Below the pieces are notes generated by a model, which was not told where the DNA came from, searched no databases, and saw nothing but the letters and a program-made list of their open reading frames with translations. This document shows positions 1-11,459 of a stretch of DNA of 64,000 nucleotides, one piece after another (position 1 is the first letter of the stretch; the number at the start of each line of letters is the position of its first letter). Both the position numbers and the translations under genes were made by a program. Origin of the DNA: Channallabes apus. Taxonomy: Eukaryota; Chordata; Actinopteri; Siluriformes; Clariidae. The DNA lies in NCBI GenBank assembly GCA_030522415.1, contig CM060124.1, positions 31,954,754 to 32,018,753 on the forward strand, in the 5' to 3' direction.

Positions 1-293
1 TCAGTGACTCTGGCACTGTGACAGAACAGTAGTTAGCGTAGCGAGCTAGCATTCAGCACTGCTCCTGAGAGATGTCTGCACAGAAGCAGCCGTAAGCAGG
101 TCAGTGTAGGGATGGAGTGATGAAGTGACCTACTTACTGCCAAGTGCACTAGAGCGCAGGGAGGACGGAGGATGGAGGGATGGAGAGAGGGGGAACAGAA
201 GAGTGGAAGGAAGGATAGTTACCATGGAGACAGTGAGATGTAGGGAGGTGAGAGTAACAGAGAGAGAGAGATGGAGAAGGAAATGGAGTAGGA

Positions 294-660
294 ATGATTA
301 TAGTAAGAAAGAGGAGAGGAGAAAAAGACGAGCCAAGTGAGAGGAACAGAAGGAGAACACAGAACACAAAGGAAGGAGCAGTCAGAGGAAGAAAGATAAG
401 AATAGATAAAGTCCGAGAGGCCAGATTGAGGTGGTTTGGAGATGTTCAGAGGAGAGATGGTGAATATATCGGTAGAAGGATGCTGAGGTTGGAACTGCCA
501 GGCAGGAGGTCTAGAGGAAGACCAAAGAGGAGATTTATGGATGCAGTGAGAGAGGACATGAAGTTAGTTGGTGTGAGAGAAGAGGATGCAGAGGACAGGG
601 TTAGATGGAGGCAGATGATTCGCTGTGGCGACCCCTGAAAGGGAACAGCCCAAAGACAAA
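294..660 (+). mobile_element. 3' end of a non-LTR retrotransposon (RTE/CFDP2-like tail)
   Basis: An open stretch at 294-638 encodes the C-terminal tail of a LINE endonuclease/reverse transcriptase, with the recognisable string RRSRGRPKRRFMDAVREDMK and the ending WRQMIRCGDP. The stop is followed by an A/G-rich tail (AAAGAAG-type) typical of a LINE 3' end. No reverse transcriptase core is present, so this is a 5'-truncated dead copy. A second copy of the same 3' end lies at 16726-16897. The clade (RTE or relative) is from memory of similar proteins annotated as craniofacial development protein 2-like, and is uncertain. The DNA from 1 to 293 shows no gene that I recognise; it may be more of the same repeat. 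Confidence 0.6.
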
Positions 661-767
661 GAAGAAGAAGAGAGGAAAGAAAAGGAACAAAAAGGAATAA
701 GAAAGATGAAAAAAAGAGAAAGGGATGTAGAATGAAAGACATGAGAGGAGAAGTGATGAGATGAACA

Positions 768-775
<8 letters not shown>

Positions 776-813
<38 letters not shown>
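776..813. repeat. (GA)n microsatellite
   Basis: A run of GA dinucleotides follows the LINE tail. The 814-1074 interval after it is AT-rich and shows no coding exon. Confidence 0.85.
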
Positions 814-815
<2 letters not shown>

Positions 816-1074
816 CTGTCACTCGCCCACTTGTCCGTCTGCTGTTCTCGTTACGGTCGATTCACACCAAGCAGTGGATTATTAATCAGGATCACTCATT
901 AATATTCATATCTATTATTAATATGTATACACATGTATGAATATTCGTGTTATTTATAAATTCGAGTCAATAACGAATTTATAAATAACACATTTATAGC
1001 AACAAATGTTTTTTCTCCTCCTGTGTGAGTCGTTTTTACAACTGACTCCTGAATCATTTGAGTCAAAACCCAGG

Positions 1075-1372
1075 TTCTCTCTCTCTGCCTCACTCTCTCT
1101 CTGTCTCACTCTCTCTGTCTGTCTCACTCTCTCTGTCTGTCTCACTCTCTCTCTGTCTCACTCTCTCTGTCTCACTCTCTCTCTGTGTCTCACTCTCTCT
1201 CTGTCTCACTCTCTCTCTGCCTCACTCTCTCTGTGTCTCACTCTCTCTCTGTCTCACTCTCTCTCTGCCTCACTCTCTCTCTGTCTCACTCACTCTCTGT
1301 CTCTCTCTCTCTCTGTCTCACTCTCTCTCTGTCTCACTCACTCTCTGTCTCACTCACTCTCTGTCTCACTCA

Positions 1373-1412
<40 letters not shown>

Positions 1413-1985
1413 CTCTCTCTCACTCTCACTCTCTCTCTGTCTCACTCTCTCGCTCTGTCTCACTCTCTCTCACTCTCTCTCTCTGTCTCTCTCTCACTCT
1501 CACTCTCTCTCTGTCTCACTCTCTCTCTCTGTCTCACTCTCTCTCTCTGTCTCTCTCTCTGTCTCACTCTCTCTCTCTGTCTCTCTCTCTCACTCTGTCT
1601 CACTCTCTCTTTCTCACTCTCTCTCTGTGTCTCACTCTGTCTCACTCTCTCTCTGTCTCTCTGTGTCTCACTCCCTGTCTCTCTCTGTGTCTCACTCTCT
1701 CTGTGTCTCACTCTCTCTCTGTGTCTCACTCTCTGTCTCTCTCTGTGTCTCACTCTCTCTCTGTGTCTCACTCTCTGTCTCTCTCTGTCTCTCTCTCTCT
1801 CTCTCTGTGTCTCACTCTATGCCTCACTCTCTCTCTGTCTCACTCACTCTCTGTCTCTCTCTCTCTCTGTGTGTCTCTCTCTCACTCTCTCTCTGTCTCA
1901 CTCACTCTCTGTCTCACTCTCTCTCTCTCTGTCTCTCTCTCTCTCTCTGTCTCACTCTCTCTCTGTCTCACTCTCTCTCAGAGAG
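1075..1985. repeat. 910-bp polypyrimidine minisatellite (CTCTCTGTCTCACT-type)
   Basis: An almost pure C/T tract built from CTCTCTCT, CTGTCTCACT and CTGTGTCTCACT modules. It has no stop codon over hundreds of bases in all three forward frames, so it yields three overlapping Ser/Leu-rich open frames. These are low-complexity artefacts, not genes. The strand asymmetry (polypyrimidine/polypurine) makes it a candidate for triplex (H-DNA) formation. It lies in what should be a cspg5 intron, about 600 bp before the first visible exon. The 1986-2593 interval after it shows no coding exon. Confidence 0.9.
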
Positions 1986-2593
1986 TCACAGGGTTTGAAT
2001 CAGTGATCAGTGTTTATGCTCTTCGTCTCAGAGAGTGACGAGTCATATTTATGTCAGTATTTGAATCAGTGAATCATTTGGTGATGATGGCGGTTCACGC
2101 GTCTCTCTGATTCAGGTTCGGTGCTGAAAAGATTTGTTTGTTCTTAAACAGCAGAAGTGTTTTTCAGAGTGTGAGCTGACTGGTGTCGGGATTCGACAGT
2201 GAAGTGATCAGATCTCACGTGGAGCGAAAACCTCAACACTGAATGAATCAATTACGACTCAATTCACTGAAATGAATCATCTCTGTAACGCACTCTGTGT
2301 GTCTGATTGCACAATACCTGATCTCTCTCTCTCTCTCTCTCGCTCCTTCCATTCCTTTCTCTCTATCTATTCCCCCAATCTATTCTAACATCCCCCTTAT
2401 CCTCCCTCCCCCCTCCCTCCTCTCATCCTTCTATCCTCTCTTCCCTGTCTACCTCTGACCTCTCATCTTCCCATCCTGACCTCTTCCTCTTGTTAATTTT
2501 CCCTTAACTGTCCCTTAACATCCTGTATCACATTACTATCTCCCTCTATCTCTCTCTCCTCCATCTCTTCCCCTCTCCCTCATTCAGCAGCAG

Positions 2594-3118
2594 TAAGTAT
2601 CGCCCGTCGTCGGAGCAGCACAATGATAATTTCTCTCTGTCCACCATCGCTGAGGGCTCCAACCCAAACGTAAGGAAACTGTGCGACTCTCCTCCTCATG
2701 CTCGTGCTTTGGCTTACTATGATAACATTATCTGTCAGGTAACGTTGTTCTTGTCTCTCTCTCTCTCTCTCCATCCATCCATCCATCCATCCATCCATCT
2801 CTCCCTCCTCTCTGCATGGAATGCTCCGAGGGCGGGGATGAGAAAAATGGTGGAGGTGGGAAAAAAAACACGCAGAGTGATTTTATTTCTCTTTGCTCTC
2901 CGGCATCATCATATGCATGGTTACCTGGGCAACAGCTGCTGCCATAGCAACACGGTTACCGGGGAAAAAATCTTTGCTCTCTCTTCTGTTACCACGGATA
3001 CACCAACTCACACTCGATATCCCCCCCCCCCCTCACACACACACATTTTCTACCGACTCAGTTTCAGTCATCATTGACACCGTACTCGAGTGTCACTGAC
3101 CAGATTTACTGACTCCAT

Positions 3119-3158
<40 letters not shown>

Positions 3159-3230
3159 GCGACATTCAGTCTCCATCCCCACATAGGGAATTAATATGGA
3201 GGCAAATCTCCACACACACACACGCACACA

Positions 3231-3270
<40 letters not shown>

Positions 3271-6200
3271 CACACTCACACAAAAGAGAAAAATAGTTCA
3301 TTAAATATATTACAATAATATTAAACCCCACCCACACACACACACACACACTAAAACACGAAGAACCCCTCGACATTAATTGCCCCCCACAAATAACAAC
3401 ATGGCACCTTCCAGGTGATTATAATAACCCCGCCCTCTATCATTATTACAATATATAAATAAATATATGGAGATATTACAATCCCGCCCCTACCAAAGTA
3501 AACCCCCCTCTCTTCTCTCTAACCCTCCCTCCCACCACCTTTCTGCATTACTGCATGCAGTGTCGCTCACCTGCGCCCCCTAGAGGCTGCACACATCCCT
3601 GCTGCTGCTGCTGCTGCTGCCGCTGCCGCTCGTACGCTGCATTGCATCAATGTTTATTTATGTGTATTTCTGTTGTTTATTTGTTTATCCTGTTTATGAT
3701 GGATGGGTGAATGAATGATGAAGGAGTTTTTTTGGGTTCTTTAAATTTTCTCTTTACCTAAAGGAACAGATGGAACATAAACAAACAGGATAAACATCAG
3801 CGATGCAACGGGATCAGATGCTAGGCTAACACGCTTGGATAGAAATAGAGCTGACTAAGCTAGCAAAGCTAACCAAGCTAACATCTTTCTCTTTTGTGGG
3901 ATAACCATGACCATGACTGGACATTTCCTTTTCCCTCTTGCTCCTTCTGTACTGCTATGTATCAACATTAGCGTATCATGCTAGCATGATAACAGCGACT
4001 AAACAGCACACAGTATTACCAGTAGGACAGCTAAGCAAAAATGTCCATTTAAGCACTAAAATATAACCAGCGGCTAGCTTAGCACACTCATCTGCTCTCT
4101 CTTATCTCTTCTGTTTTCATTTAACGTAAGGAACCAGGTCATGTAGGAAAAGATCAGCACAAACTAGCGCTAGAGTTTGTGGAGTGTGACTGATCTGTCG
4201 TCTTAACGTCATCCTGAAGCTGTCTCGCTGTTACAGGACAAGAGCTAAAGCACGAGTCCTACTGTCTCTCTCTCTCTCTCTCTCTCTGGTCTTCTAAATC
4301 TTTTGCACATCCAGACAGACAGTCCCAGGTAGACAAGAGGCGGAGCCTTGCTTTCATTGGTCAATTCGATGACATCATCAGTAACTGGTCCTTTCCCTTG
4401 TCTTTAGCGTAAAACACCACTGTAAGCTATAATTACGCAGTAGTGTTAGCATAGTCTTAGCTAACTAAATGTCTCATTTCTGTTATCTGCGGTATTTGAT
4501 GTTACGCAAAGGATAAAAAACGTTATGGTGATGTCAAGCTGGTGATTGGATGAGGACAATTTAACACAAACTCCGCCCCTGCTAAACTGGGACAAAAAAG
4601 AATGTCGCTCTTTTTTCCACTCTCTCTGTCTCTCTTTCTCTCTCTCTCTCATGTCTCTCTGTCTCTTTGTCTCTGTCTCTCCTTGGTTGACTAAGTATAT
4701 AAGGTGTATAATATTCTGCCCCGCCCCCTTTAGAAAACGATGAGCAGATACACCTGGGAGTGTAAGACCAAAGAGGAGCCGAGCTGTGAGGTAAGACTCC
4801 GCCCCCAGTCCAACAAATCCCCAGCCTAGAAGCCCCGCCCCCACGGCGGTACTAGCTGTTCCCTCACAGTCGTCCACTCCGAGCGTCACGATTAGAAAGA
4901 AACATGAACATGAACATTTTTACACGTCAGGAGATAGACAGACAGATAGACAGACAGATAGACGGACAGACAGACAGATAGACAGACAGACGGAGAATTA
5001 CAGTCAGGGGTGAGGTGTGTATCACCGTTATCTCCACAGTTCTGTTAGTGAGTGTAAAGGAAAGTGAGCGAAACTGATGTATTAAAGCTGTTATAAAGGT
5101 TTACGACCTGAGCCTCGGCCCGTGACGTTCTGACCTTCAGACAGGCTAAGATGCTCAAATCGATATTTATTCTCTCCTGTAGTCCTCCTGGAGCTCATCA
5201 GTCGAGAGAGACAGAGAGACAGAGAGAGAGACAGAGAGAGAGAGAGACAGAGAGACAGAGAGAGCGAGAGAGAGACAGGGAGAGAGAGAGAGATAGAGGC
5301 TCGTGTAAATGAAATGTACACCATGAATGGAGACGAGTCTCTGAGGACAGGAAGCAGCTCTGACCCTCTTTAGAGCCGTCAGCTCAGATCCACAGCCTCA
5401 CACACACACACACACACACACACTGAATATGGACATTAAAAGAAAAAGATAGAGAATTACATAAAAATATCAAATGATCAGTTTTACACCAGATAAGTTC
5501 TACAGGAATCTCATTATTATGAGTTTAACATGTTGCACTGAGAAGATAAAACAGTTTGTAATGTGAGATCCTCTCCTCGTTATGAGATACGTGGACTTAG
5601 TTTGCACGTTACACTTTATAACACTTGTGAGAACAGCGAGTTCGTTTCTGTACCAATCAGTCGGTAATTCCTGAGGATGTGGAGGCTTTAGAGATCTGTC
5701 TGTTTCTCCTCTGCGTCTCAGTGCTGTCTCATCAGACACCTGCGCTGTGGTCCAGTCCCGCTGCACACTCGCAGTGCTCCTCTGAGGAACCCTCAGATTC
5801 TCAACACTTTCTATTATATTATATAAAGTATAATACTGTATATATATCATTAGAAAGAAAAACACTTTAACTACACAGCCGGACTCAAAGTGTCTCTAGT
5901 GCTTAAGGGTTCTTCAGTTGTTCCTCTACTGGAACGCTATCTGCTGCAGGAAAACCTCATTAATCCCCAAACCTCCCGGAACACATGCACGTTTTCTACA
6001 ACAACATGTTTTAATCCTTGCTTTTCCATATGGTCCTGCATGAGCTCACCATCTAGTGTCCCTTTACAGTGAGGGGAGGAATATAAACGCCCTGTGTTTA
6101 ATAAAACCAGAGAAACCTCACAGTCGGTGAGAACGCATGTAGAAGTCTAACATTAAGTATAACTTTAACTCGCGTCTGAATATTAATCTGAGCGAATTAC

Positions 6201-7866
6201 CTGCTAGCAAGAGAGAGATTTCATTATTTGTCACGTGTACCTTACAGCACAGTGAAATTATTAATTTTTTCTTCACATTTCCCAGTTAGGACGCTGGGGT
6301 CAGAGTGCAGGATCAGCCAGGATACAGCGCCCCCTAGTGCAGATAGTGTTAAGGGCCGTGCTCAAGACCTCCACACTGGCAGCTTGGCGGTGCTGGGGCT
6401 CGAACCCCTGACCTTCTGATCAATAACCCAGTAACTCATAGCCGTAACCGATTGAGCCTCCGCTGCCCCAGGGATAGAGATTAGATCTGAGCTACTCATG
6501 TGCATTATGGGTAACACACTGCAAACACACACACAGTACGAACACTATAACTTTCATATGATGGTTATTCCACAAAGAGTTTTTTCCGTATTGCAGAGGA
6601 GCTTCAACTCAATTCAGATGAAGAATGTGAAATGAACAAATCCAGAATTATTAATAAATCCAGATCTGTCGATTCTCCCTGTGCAGTAAATCACCACAAC
6701 CGCGCGTGTGTGTCGTGTTTCTCTGGCGGCTGTATGGATCACGGGAACGCTGCATGTGTGCATGAACGATGGTGTAAATTTGCTTGCTAATAAATAAGTA
6801 CTCCCTCCATCCATACAGCACTAAAACACAGACACACACACACACACACACACGTACTGCACGTCCTGTGTTTAACGCCGTGATCAGCTCGTCCTGCAAT
6901 ACGCTCAGGTTTGGCAGTGAAACGCCTCTAACCGCTGCTCACTCATCTCCGCACGCCTGGACGTCGGCTACTTTAACCGGGACGGAGCGTTGTCTTGACA
7001 TTTTTACCTGTTTTTATAAAAGACTGCAGGTAAGAAGTCGGGATTAAAGTAACAGCTCAGGTTTAGAGCTGGCTGTCGGGATTAGACGTGTGCGGACGCT
7101 CCTGATATCGGACCCCGAACACGCCGCTGTACACGTCTCACTCCCTCACGCTTACACCTGATGTTTATCATGCACTTTTTTAGTCTGTCGCTATGGTTAC
7201 GAGTCTGGTGGCATTAGCGTACATCTGTAGCGTTACTTTAGCAGATGTCGATTAGCACAGCCTAGATTAAAGTCCTGTTTTTGCTCGTTGCCATGGTAAC
7301 TAACAATTTAACATTTACAATCTTTGATCTTTAGGATCCAGAACTTTAATGAGACTTTTTGATCTAATCAACATTAGATATAAAGGTCTCAGAAACTCCG
7401 CCCACAGGATACGCAACATCTGTTATAGTTTGTACTTCTGCAGTAGTAGGCGTGGCTTATTGATGTTTATTGAAGAAAAGTATAAGAGTTTCCAGTCATG
7501 TGACCCGTCGGCTTTTACAGGATTTGTGTAAAAGAATTTTTTTGGCCAAATTTTGTTCCAAATCTGGTGTGAAACATGGCGAGAGACTCTCGTATATAAA
7601 CGTGTGAATCCGGCACTGGTCTAGTCGGCGGAGGAGACGGATGTGCTCGACGTTCCCACGGTTACAGCCTGATCATTGTCCTCTTTACTCTTTAGGACGA
7701 TCCTAACTCCCAGAATAAGCTGGAGGATGCGGTGAAGTCTCCTCCCCCCAAAGAGGACGAGTCTCTGAACATCCAGAACTCACTCACTCCAAAACACGAG
7801 AACCACAAGGTCGTGGGCGAGGAGAACTCCTCGGAGGTAAACTCGCTCCAGAACAACATGATGTAG
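2594..7866 (+). CDS. cspg5: Chondroitin sulfate proteoglycan 5 (neuroglycan C), C-terminal exons
   Basis: Three exons join in phase: 2594-2738, optional 4734-4790, and 7696-7866 (stop TAG 7864-7866). They encode the cytoplasmic tail of CSPG5, a neural single-pass transmembrane chondroitin sulfate proteoglycan of the EGF-ligand-like class. Recognisable strings are HNDNFSLSTIAEGSNPNVRK, ARALAYYDNIICQ, and the last-exon start DDPNSQNK with an SLNIQNSLTPK core and LQNNMM end. They align well with the human tail as I recall it. The first exon starts in phase 2, with one T completing a codon begun upstream, so the ectodomain, EGF-like module and membrane segment lie before position 1. Splice sites seen: CAG acceptor before 2594, GT donor after 2738, TTTAG acceptor before 7696. 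Introns hold microsatellites and a SINE. I am confident of the family; the paralogue (a or b) cannot be decided. Confidence 0.9.
3121..3350. repeat. (GT)n / (CA)n microsatellite cluster in a cspg5 intron
   Basis: Alternating GT and CA runs separated by short unique DNA. The rest of this intron (2739-4733) contains a (CTG)n tract near 3600-3625 and no coding exon that I can see. Confidence 0.85.
4734..4790 (+). CDS. cspg5: cspg5 cassette exon (19 codons)
   Basis: A 57-nt open segment between a pyrimidine-rich CTTTAG acceptor and a GTAAGA donor encodes KTMSRYTWECKTKEEPSCE. It starts and ends in phase 0, exactly between the phase-0 end of exon 2594-2738 (ending ICQ) and the phase-0 start of exon 7696-7866 (starting DDPN). 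It can be included or skipped without changing the frame. Mammalian CSPG5 has an isoform with an extra short stretch at this point of the cytoplasmic tail, so this is probably the fish counterpart. Expression was not testable here. Confidence 0.7.
6236..6473 (-). mobile_element. tRNA-derived SINE, minus strand
   Basis: Read on the minus strand, the segment opens with a tRNA-like head (GGGGCAGCGGAGGCTCAATC), has a B-box-like GGTTCGAGCC, and ends with a conserved tail containing CACTGTGCTGTAAGG. The body carries a CTAGGGGGCGCTGTATCCTG block common in fish SINEs. It lies in the last cspg5 intron. The rest of that intron (4791-7695) has GATA/GACA and GA microsatellites and no other feature that I recognise. 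Confidence 0.65.
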
Positions 7867-8548
7867 AGGGAAAAGCGACGGCAAACCACACAGATCCACC
7901 TCCACCTTCGCAACCACAACCTCTATAATCCCGCCCACTCACTCTGACACCCAATCAAAGGTCACCTCTAGTCCCGCCCCTTTTCTTAGTCTGTTTGCCC
8001 ACTTTTGCCTTGCCCTTCACACGCACACAAACACACTTATCACACACACACACACACACACACACACACCAGTGATAGGCAATATGATTCTACTGAATGA
8101 TTCGATTTTTTTGAATGGCTTGTTTGAGTGAATCAAACTCACGATTCATTTGATTCATTTTGGCTGTTCAGTGACGCATCAGGGCGACGATCCAACACGT
8201 GACGTACGACAACAACAACAAACACGAAGACAAAATAAATCACAAACAATAAAATACAGATTGATCATTTATAGACACATTCTGTTGGAGAAGAATCATA
8301 AGAATCGAGTTTGGTTCATGACGTAGCCATGATTCACTGCCTTTGATCTGTAAGTGTGAAATGAAGGCCTGTAAGCTGTGAGAATAAAACATGTTTAAGT
8401 GAAAAGTTGTTTAAAGATAAACACGGCTCGCTAGTCTCCTGCTCCTGGTGCTGTGAAGTGATTCATCTGATTCACTTAAAACCAGAACAAATCATTCCTA
8501 AAGTTTAAGGAGATGTTCAAAAGAACCGAATCATTCATTAATCGCCAA

Positions 8549-8587
<39 letters not shown>

Positions 8588-8728
8588 GATTTCTGGCATG
8601 CGTCGGTGTATTTTGTATAAAGAATAAACTAAGATTAACCGTGTATGAGTTTTAAAGTGTAAAGTGTTGTGCTAGAGAGACGACTCGCTCGGTGTTCAGT
8701 GTCTGACTAATTCAGTGTGTGTGTGTGT

Positions 8729-8760
<32 letters not shown>

Positions 8761-8936
8761 TTAAATAGAAGATCTATAGCAGATCAGTACTGCTCTGATT
8801 GATGTAAAGATCAAAGCGCAGTGTGTGTCTCTGTTTCTTTGATGTGATTTCTAATCCTTTGATGTACTTGTTTTTATTTTGTACTTTTTTGGGAACAGAA
8901 ATAAAAAACACACACTTGTTGAAATAAAATCTTTTT
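7867..8936 (+). other. cspg5: cspg5 3' UTR with poly(A) signals
   Basis: After the cspg5 stop there is about 1 kb without coding sequence. AATAAA motifs occur near 8619, 8900 and 8920. The last pair, just before a poorly conserved T-rich region, is the likely cleavage area. The UTR includes CA/GT runs and a MITE-like insert. Confidence 0.6.
8071..8552. mobile_element. MITE-like repeat with inverted ends in the cspg5 3' UTR
   Basis: The left end (AGTGATAGGCAATATGATTC) and the reverse complement of the right end (TGTGATTGGCGATTAATGAA) match imperfectly. Both continue with ATGATTCG-type sequence. Each end abuts a (CA)n run, so a target-site duplication cannot be recognised. No ORF lies inside. 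It may instead be an imperfect inverted repeat of other origin. Confidence 0.4.
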
Positions 8937-8969
8937 AACATGAACAACTGATTTGCAGCGTGTCTGTGC

Positions 8970-9265
8970 TTTTACACTCCTCTTTTTTACACTCTAGTTT
9001 TACACTCCTCTTGTTTTACACTCTTGTTTTACACTCCTCTTGTTTTACACTCCTCTTGTTTTACACTCCTCTTTTATCCCCCTGTCCTGTTCACTCCTGT
9101 TTTTACTCCCTTTTTTACATTTATCTTTTATCCCTCCATTTTTGTTTTTGTATACACATTTGACATTTCTTTTTATACTCCTCTTTTCTCCCTCTTACAC
9201 TACTCTCCTCCTTCCTCGCTCCCTCTTTTTTTTTACACTCTTCTCTGATCCCTCCATCACTCTTT
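8970..9265 (+). repeat. Degenerate TTTTACACTCCTCTTG minisatellite
   Basis: Repeats of a 16-17-bp unit (TTTTACACTCCTCTTG) are clean at 8970-9075 and decay into a T/C-rich tract by about 9265. It sits between cspg5 and the next gene. The following 9266-10070 interval holds a long (CA)n at 9411-9458 and no gene. Confidence 0.8.
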
Positions 9266-9401
9266 TACACTTCCACTTGTGAAGTTCTTCAGCAGTTCAG
9301 AGCTGATCCGCGAGAGGGCAGCACAGGATCACAGTTACATTACAGTTACAGTTTAACGCGTTCAAGGGGGAGACAGAATTGACCACGCTTCATTAGAACC
9401 T

Positions 9402-9459
<58 letters not shown>

Positions 9460-10077
9460 TCCTGCACTGCCCTCTCGTGGATGAACTCTGAACTGCACTC
9501 TGAACGAGCTCTGTCGTGTCCCTCAGTAAAACCCCACACATTGTCCCTGTACTGTGTGTTAGCAGTGGACACTGAGTACAAACTAATTGTTAAAAAACAG
9601 TTTAATATTCAAAAGGCACAGAAACGGGATTCTCGGTTGAGTTGAATAAACTGCATTTCCCGCGAGGTGTGTGTAGAAATCCGGTGTTCCGCCGAATCCT
9701 GCACCCCCCCCCCCCCGTATACAGGCTCCTGTAATGTGCCGGTTTATAAATAATGCGGCAAAAGAGAAGATATTAAAATATGATTATCCACTTTGCTAAT
9801 TATCTGACGAGTTTAATGTCGCTATGATTAAATAAGTTTAATGACGCTATGATGAAGATGGATTGTTTCGAGGTCGTTGTAGATTTAGATTTGTCTTAGT
9901 TAGCTGGTCTGCTATCAGTAACAGTCGCTTCATACACAGTCTGTACAAGATGCAAGAAATAAAATGTCACTTTATTTTTATTTTATAATTTTTTTTACAC
10001 AAACGGCGGAGATCAGGCACTTCCACGGACACCTATAACTCCTACAGGAGCGCTCCGTGTCCCCGCCTCCGCGCAGA

Positions 10078-10200
10078 ATCAGCCAATGAGATGGCGAGGG
10101 GATGCAGAATATGAGAAGGTCAGGATAGGATACAACACCGGAAGCGTTTCTGTAGATGGATTGAGTGTAATGTTTATAACAGCCTTACGACGGTGGGTCG
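10078..10200 (+). promoter_or_regulatory. Putative promoter of the kinase-like gene
   Basis: A CpG-rich stretch upstream of the CDS contains an AGCCAATGAG CCAAT box (about 10080-10090) and an ACCGGAAGCG ETS-type site (about 10137-10146), a combination common in TATA-less housekeeping promoters. A possible donor (ACG|GTGGGT near 10190) and a TTTTCAG acceptor near 10416 suggest a short 5' untranslated exon spliced to the coding exon. This is inference from motifs only. Confidence 0.4.
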
Positions 10201-10496
10201 CGTTTATATGATATTATAGTTTATTTTATTCTATTAAGTTTTACTTCAGTGTTAAAGTCCATGTTTAATATTCCTCACATGTTTATTTGAGAACGTATAC
10301 CTAATATTCTGGCTGTACTTGTTGTATAAAGGCTTCAGATTTCATTAGATTTCTGTGTACTTGTGGATTTGATGTTGTTATTTGTTTACGATGTTCCTGG
10401 TGTAAGTGTGTTTTCAGGAGAGAGAGTCTGCAGTAAATCTCGCCGTTCGGTCAGGAACACCTCGTTCTCCTGGTGAAGGACGTCCTTGTCTTTGCT

Positions 10497-11453
10497 ATGA
10501 GCATGAAGCAGGAACATGGGGATCTGATCCTCCGGGCCACGTCTGCGGAGTGTCTGCGTCTCGGCCGTAAGATCCAGACGCTGTGGAGCGGTTACGGTCA
10601 GATCCTGCGTGTCCACCTGCAGGGCTGCGAGCGCTCCTCGGTCGTCGTCAAACACGTCATGTTTCCTGCCGGGTCTCGTCACACCGACGTCTCTCACCGC
10701 CGCAAGGTCCGCTCCTATCAGGTGGAGACACACTGGTACAAAAACTACAGCACCAACGAGCGCTGCCGTATCCCAGAATGCCTTGCGGCGCAGTCATTCG
10801 GCGAAGAGCAGCTGATGGTGCTGGAGGATCTGGACGCCGCCGGGTTCCCGGACAGGAGGACGGGCGTGAGGGACGGCAAGATTAAAGCGTGTCTGCGCTG
10901 GCTGGCTAACTTCCACGGGCTGTTCCTGGGAGTTCCTGCAGACGGTCTGTGGCCCGTGGGGACGTACTGGCACTTAGAGACGCGTCCTGACGAGCTGGAG
11001 GCCATGTCGGACCCGAGGCTGAAAGCGGCCGCCGCGGAGATCGATCAGACCATCGTACACGGAGACGCCAAACTGGCCAACTTCTGCTTCTCTGCAGACG
11101 GTTCCCGCGTGGCCGCGGTGGACTTTCAGTATGTGGGCGGCGGCTGCGGCATGAAGGACGTCATCTACCTCCTGGGGAGCTGCCTGGACGAGCGCCAGTG
11201 CGAGAAAAGAGCTTCTGGTTATGTGGACTTTTATTTCTCTGAGCTGAAAGGTGCGGTGCCAGAGAAGGAGAAGAAGAACTTCAGAGAGCTGGAGGACGAG
11301 TGGAGACGCATGTTCGCCTTCGCATGGACCGATTTCCACCGCTTCCTCCTCGGCTGGATGCCCGGACACCACAAGATCACCCGCTACAGCAAGCAGCTAA
11401 TGCAGGAAGTGCTGAAGACGCTGTCTGAGAGACCAGACGGAGTGAAGCAGTGA
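10497..11453 (+). CDS. EcKinase/CHK-like small-molecule kinase (APH fold), intronless CDS
   Basis: A 318-codon uninterrupted CDS. I took the ATG at 10497 (MSMKQEHGDL) because the frame upstream opens only with GTG; an ATG six bases on is an alternative. Residues around 185-195 read HGDAKLANFCF, the H-G-D-x-K-x-x-N catalytic loop of aminoglycoside-phosphotransferase and choline-kinase-fold enzymes, followed by a metal-binding DFQ (VDFQYVGGG). A hinge-like MVLEDLDAAGFPDRR lies near residue 110. This matches the EcKinase/CHK-like family, whose insect members phosphorylate ecdysteroids; fish homologues are often labelled as dhs-27-like. The substrate in fish is unknown to me. Length is at the short end for the family, so an upstream coding exon is possible. 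High GC and lack of introns contrast with its neighbours, but the reading frame is intact. Confidence 0.8.
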   Translation: MSMKQEHGDLILRATSAECLRLGRKIQTLWSGYGQILRVHLQGCERSSVVVKHVMFPAGSRHTDVSHRRKVRSYQVETHWYKNYSTNERCRIPECLAAQSFGEEQLMVLEDLDAAGFPDRRTGVRDGKIKACLRWLANFHGLFLGVPADGLWPVGTYWHLETRPDELEAMSDPRLKAAAAEIDQTIVHGDAKLANFCFSADGSRVAAVDFQYVGGGCGMKDVIYLLGSCLDERQCEKRASGYVDFYFSELKGAVPEKEKKNFRELEDEWRRMFAFAWTDFHRFLLGWMPGHHKITRYSKQLMQEVLKTLSERPDGVKQ

Positions 11454-11459
11454 CTCGGT

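Noticed and set aside
1006..2038. Three overlapping Ser/Leu-rich forward open frames of 270-330 codons
   Set aside because: They lie wholly in a CT-rich simple repeat; all three frames are open at once, which is a composition effect and not coding.
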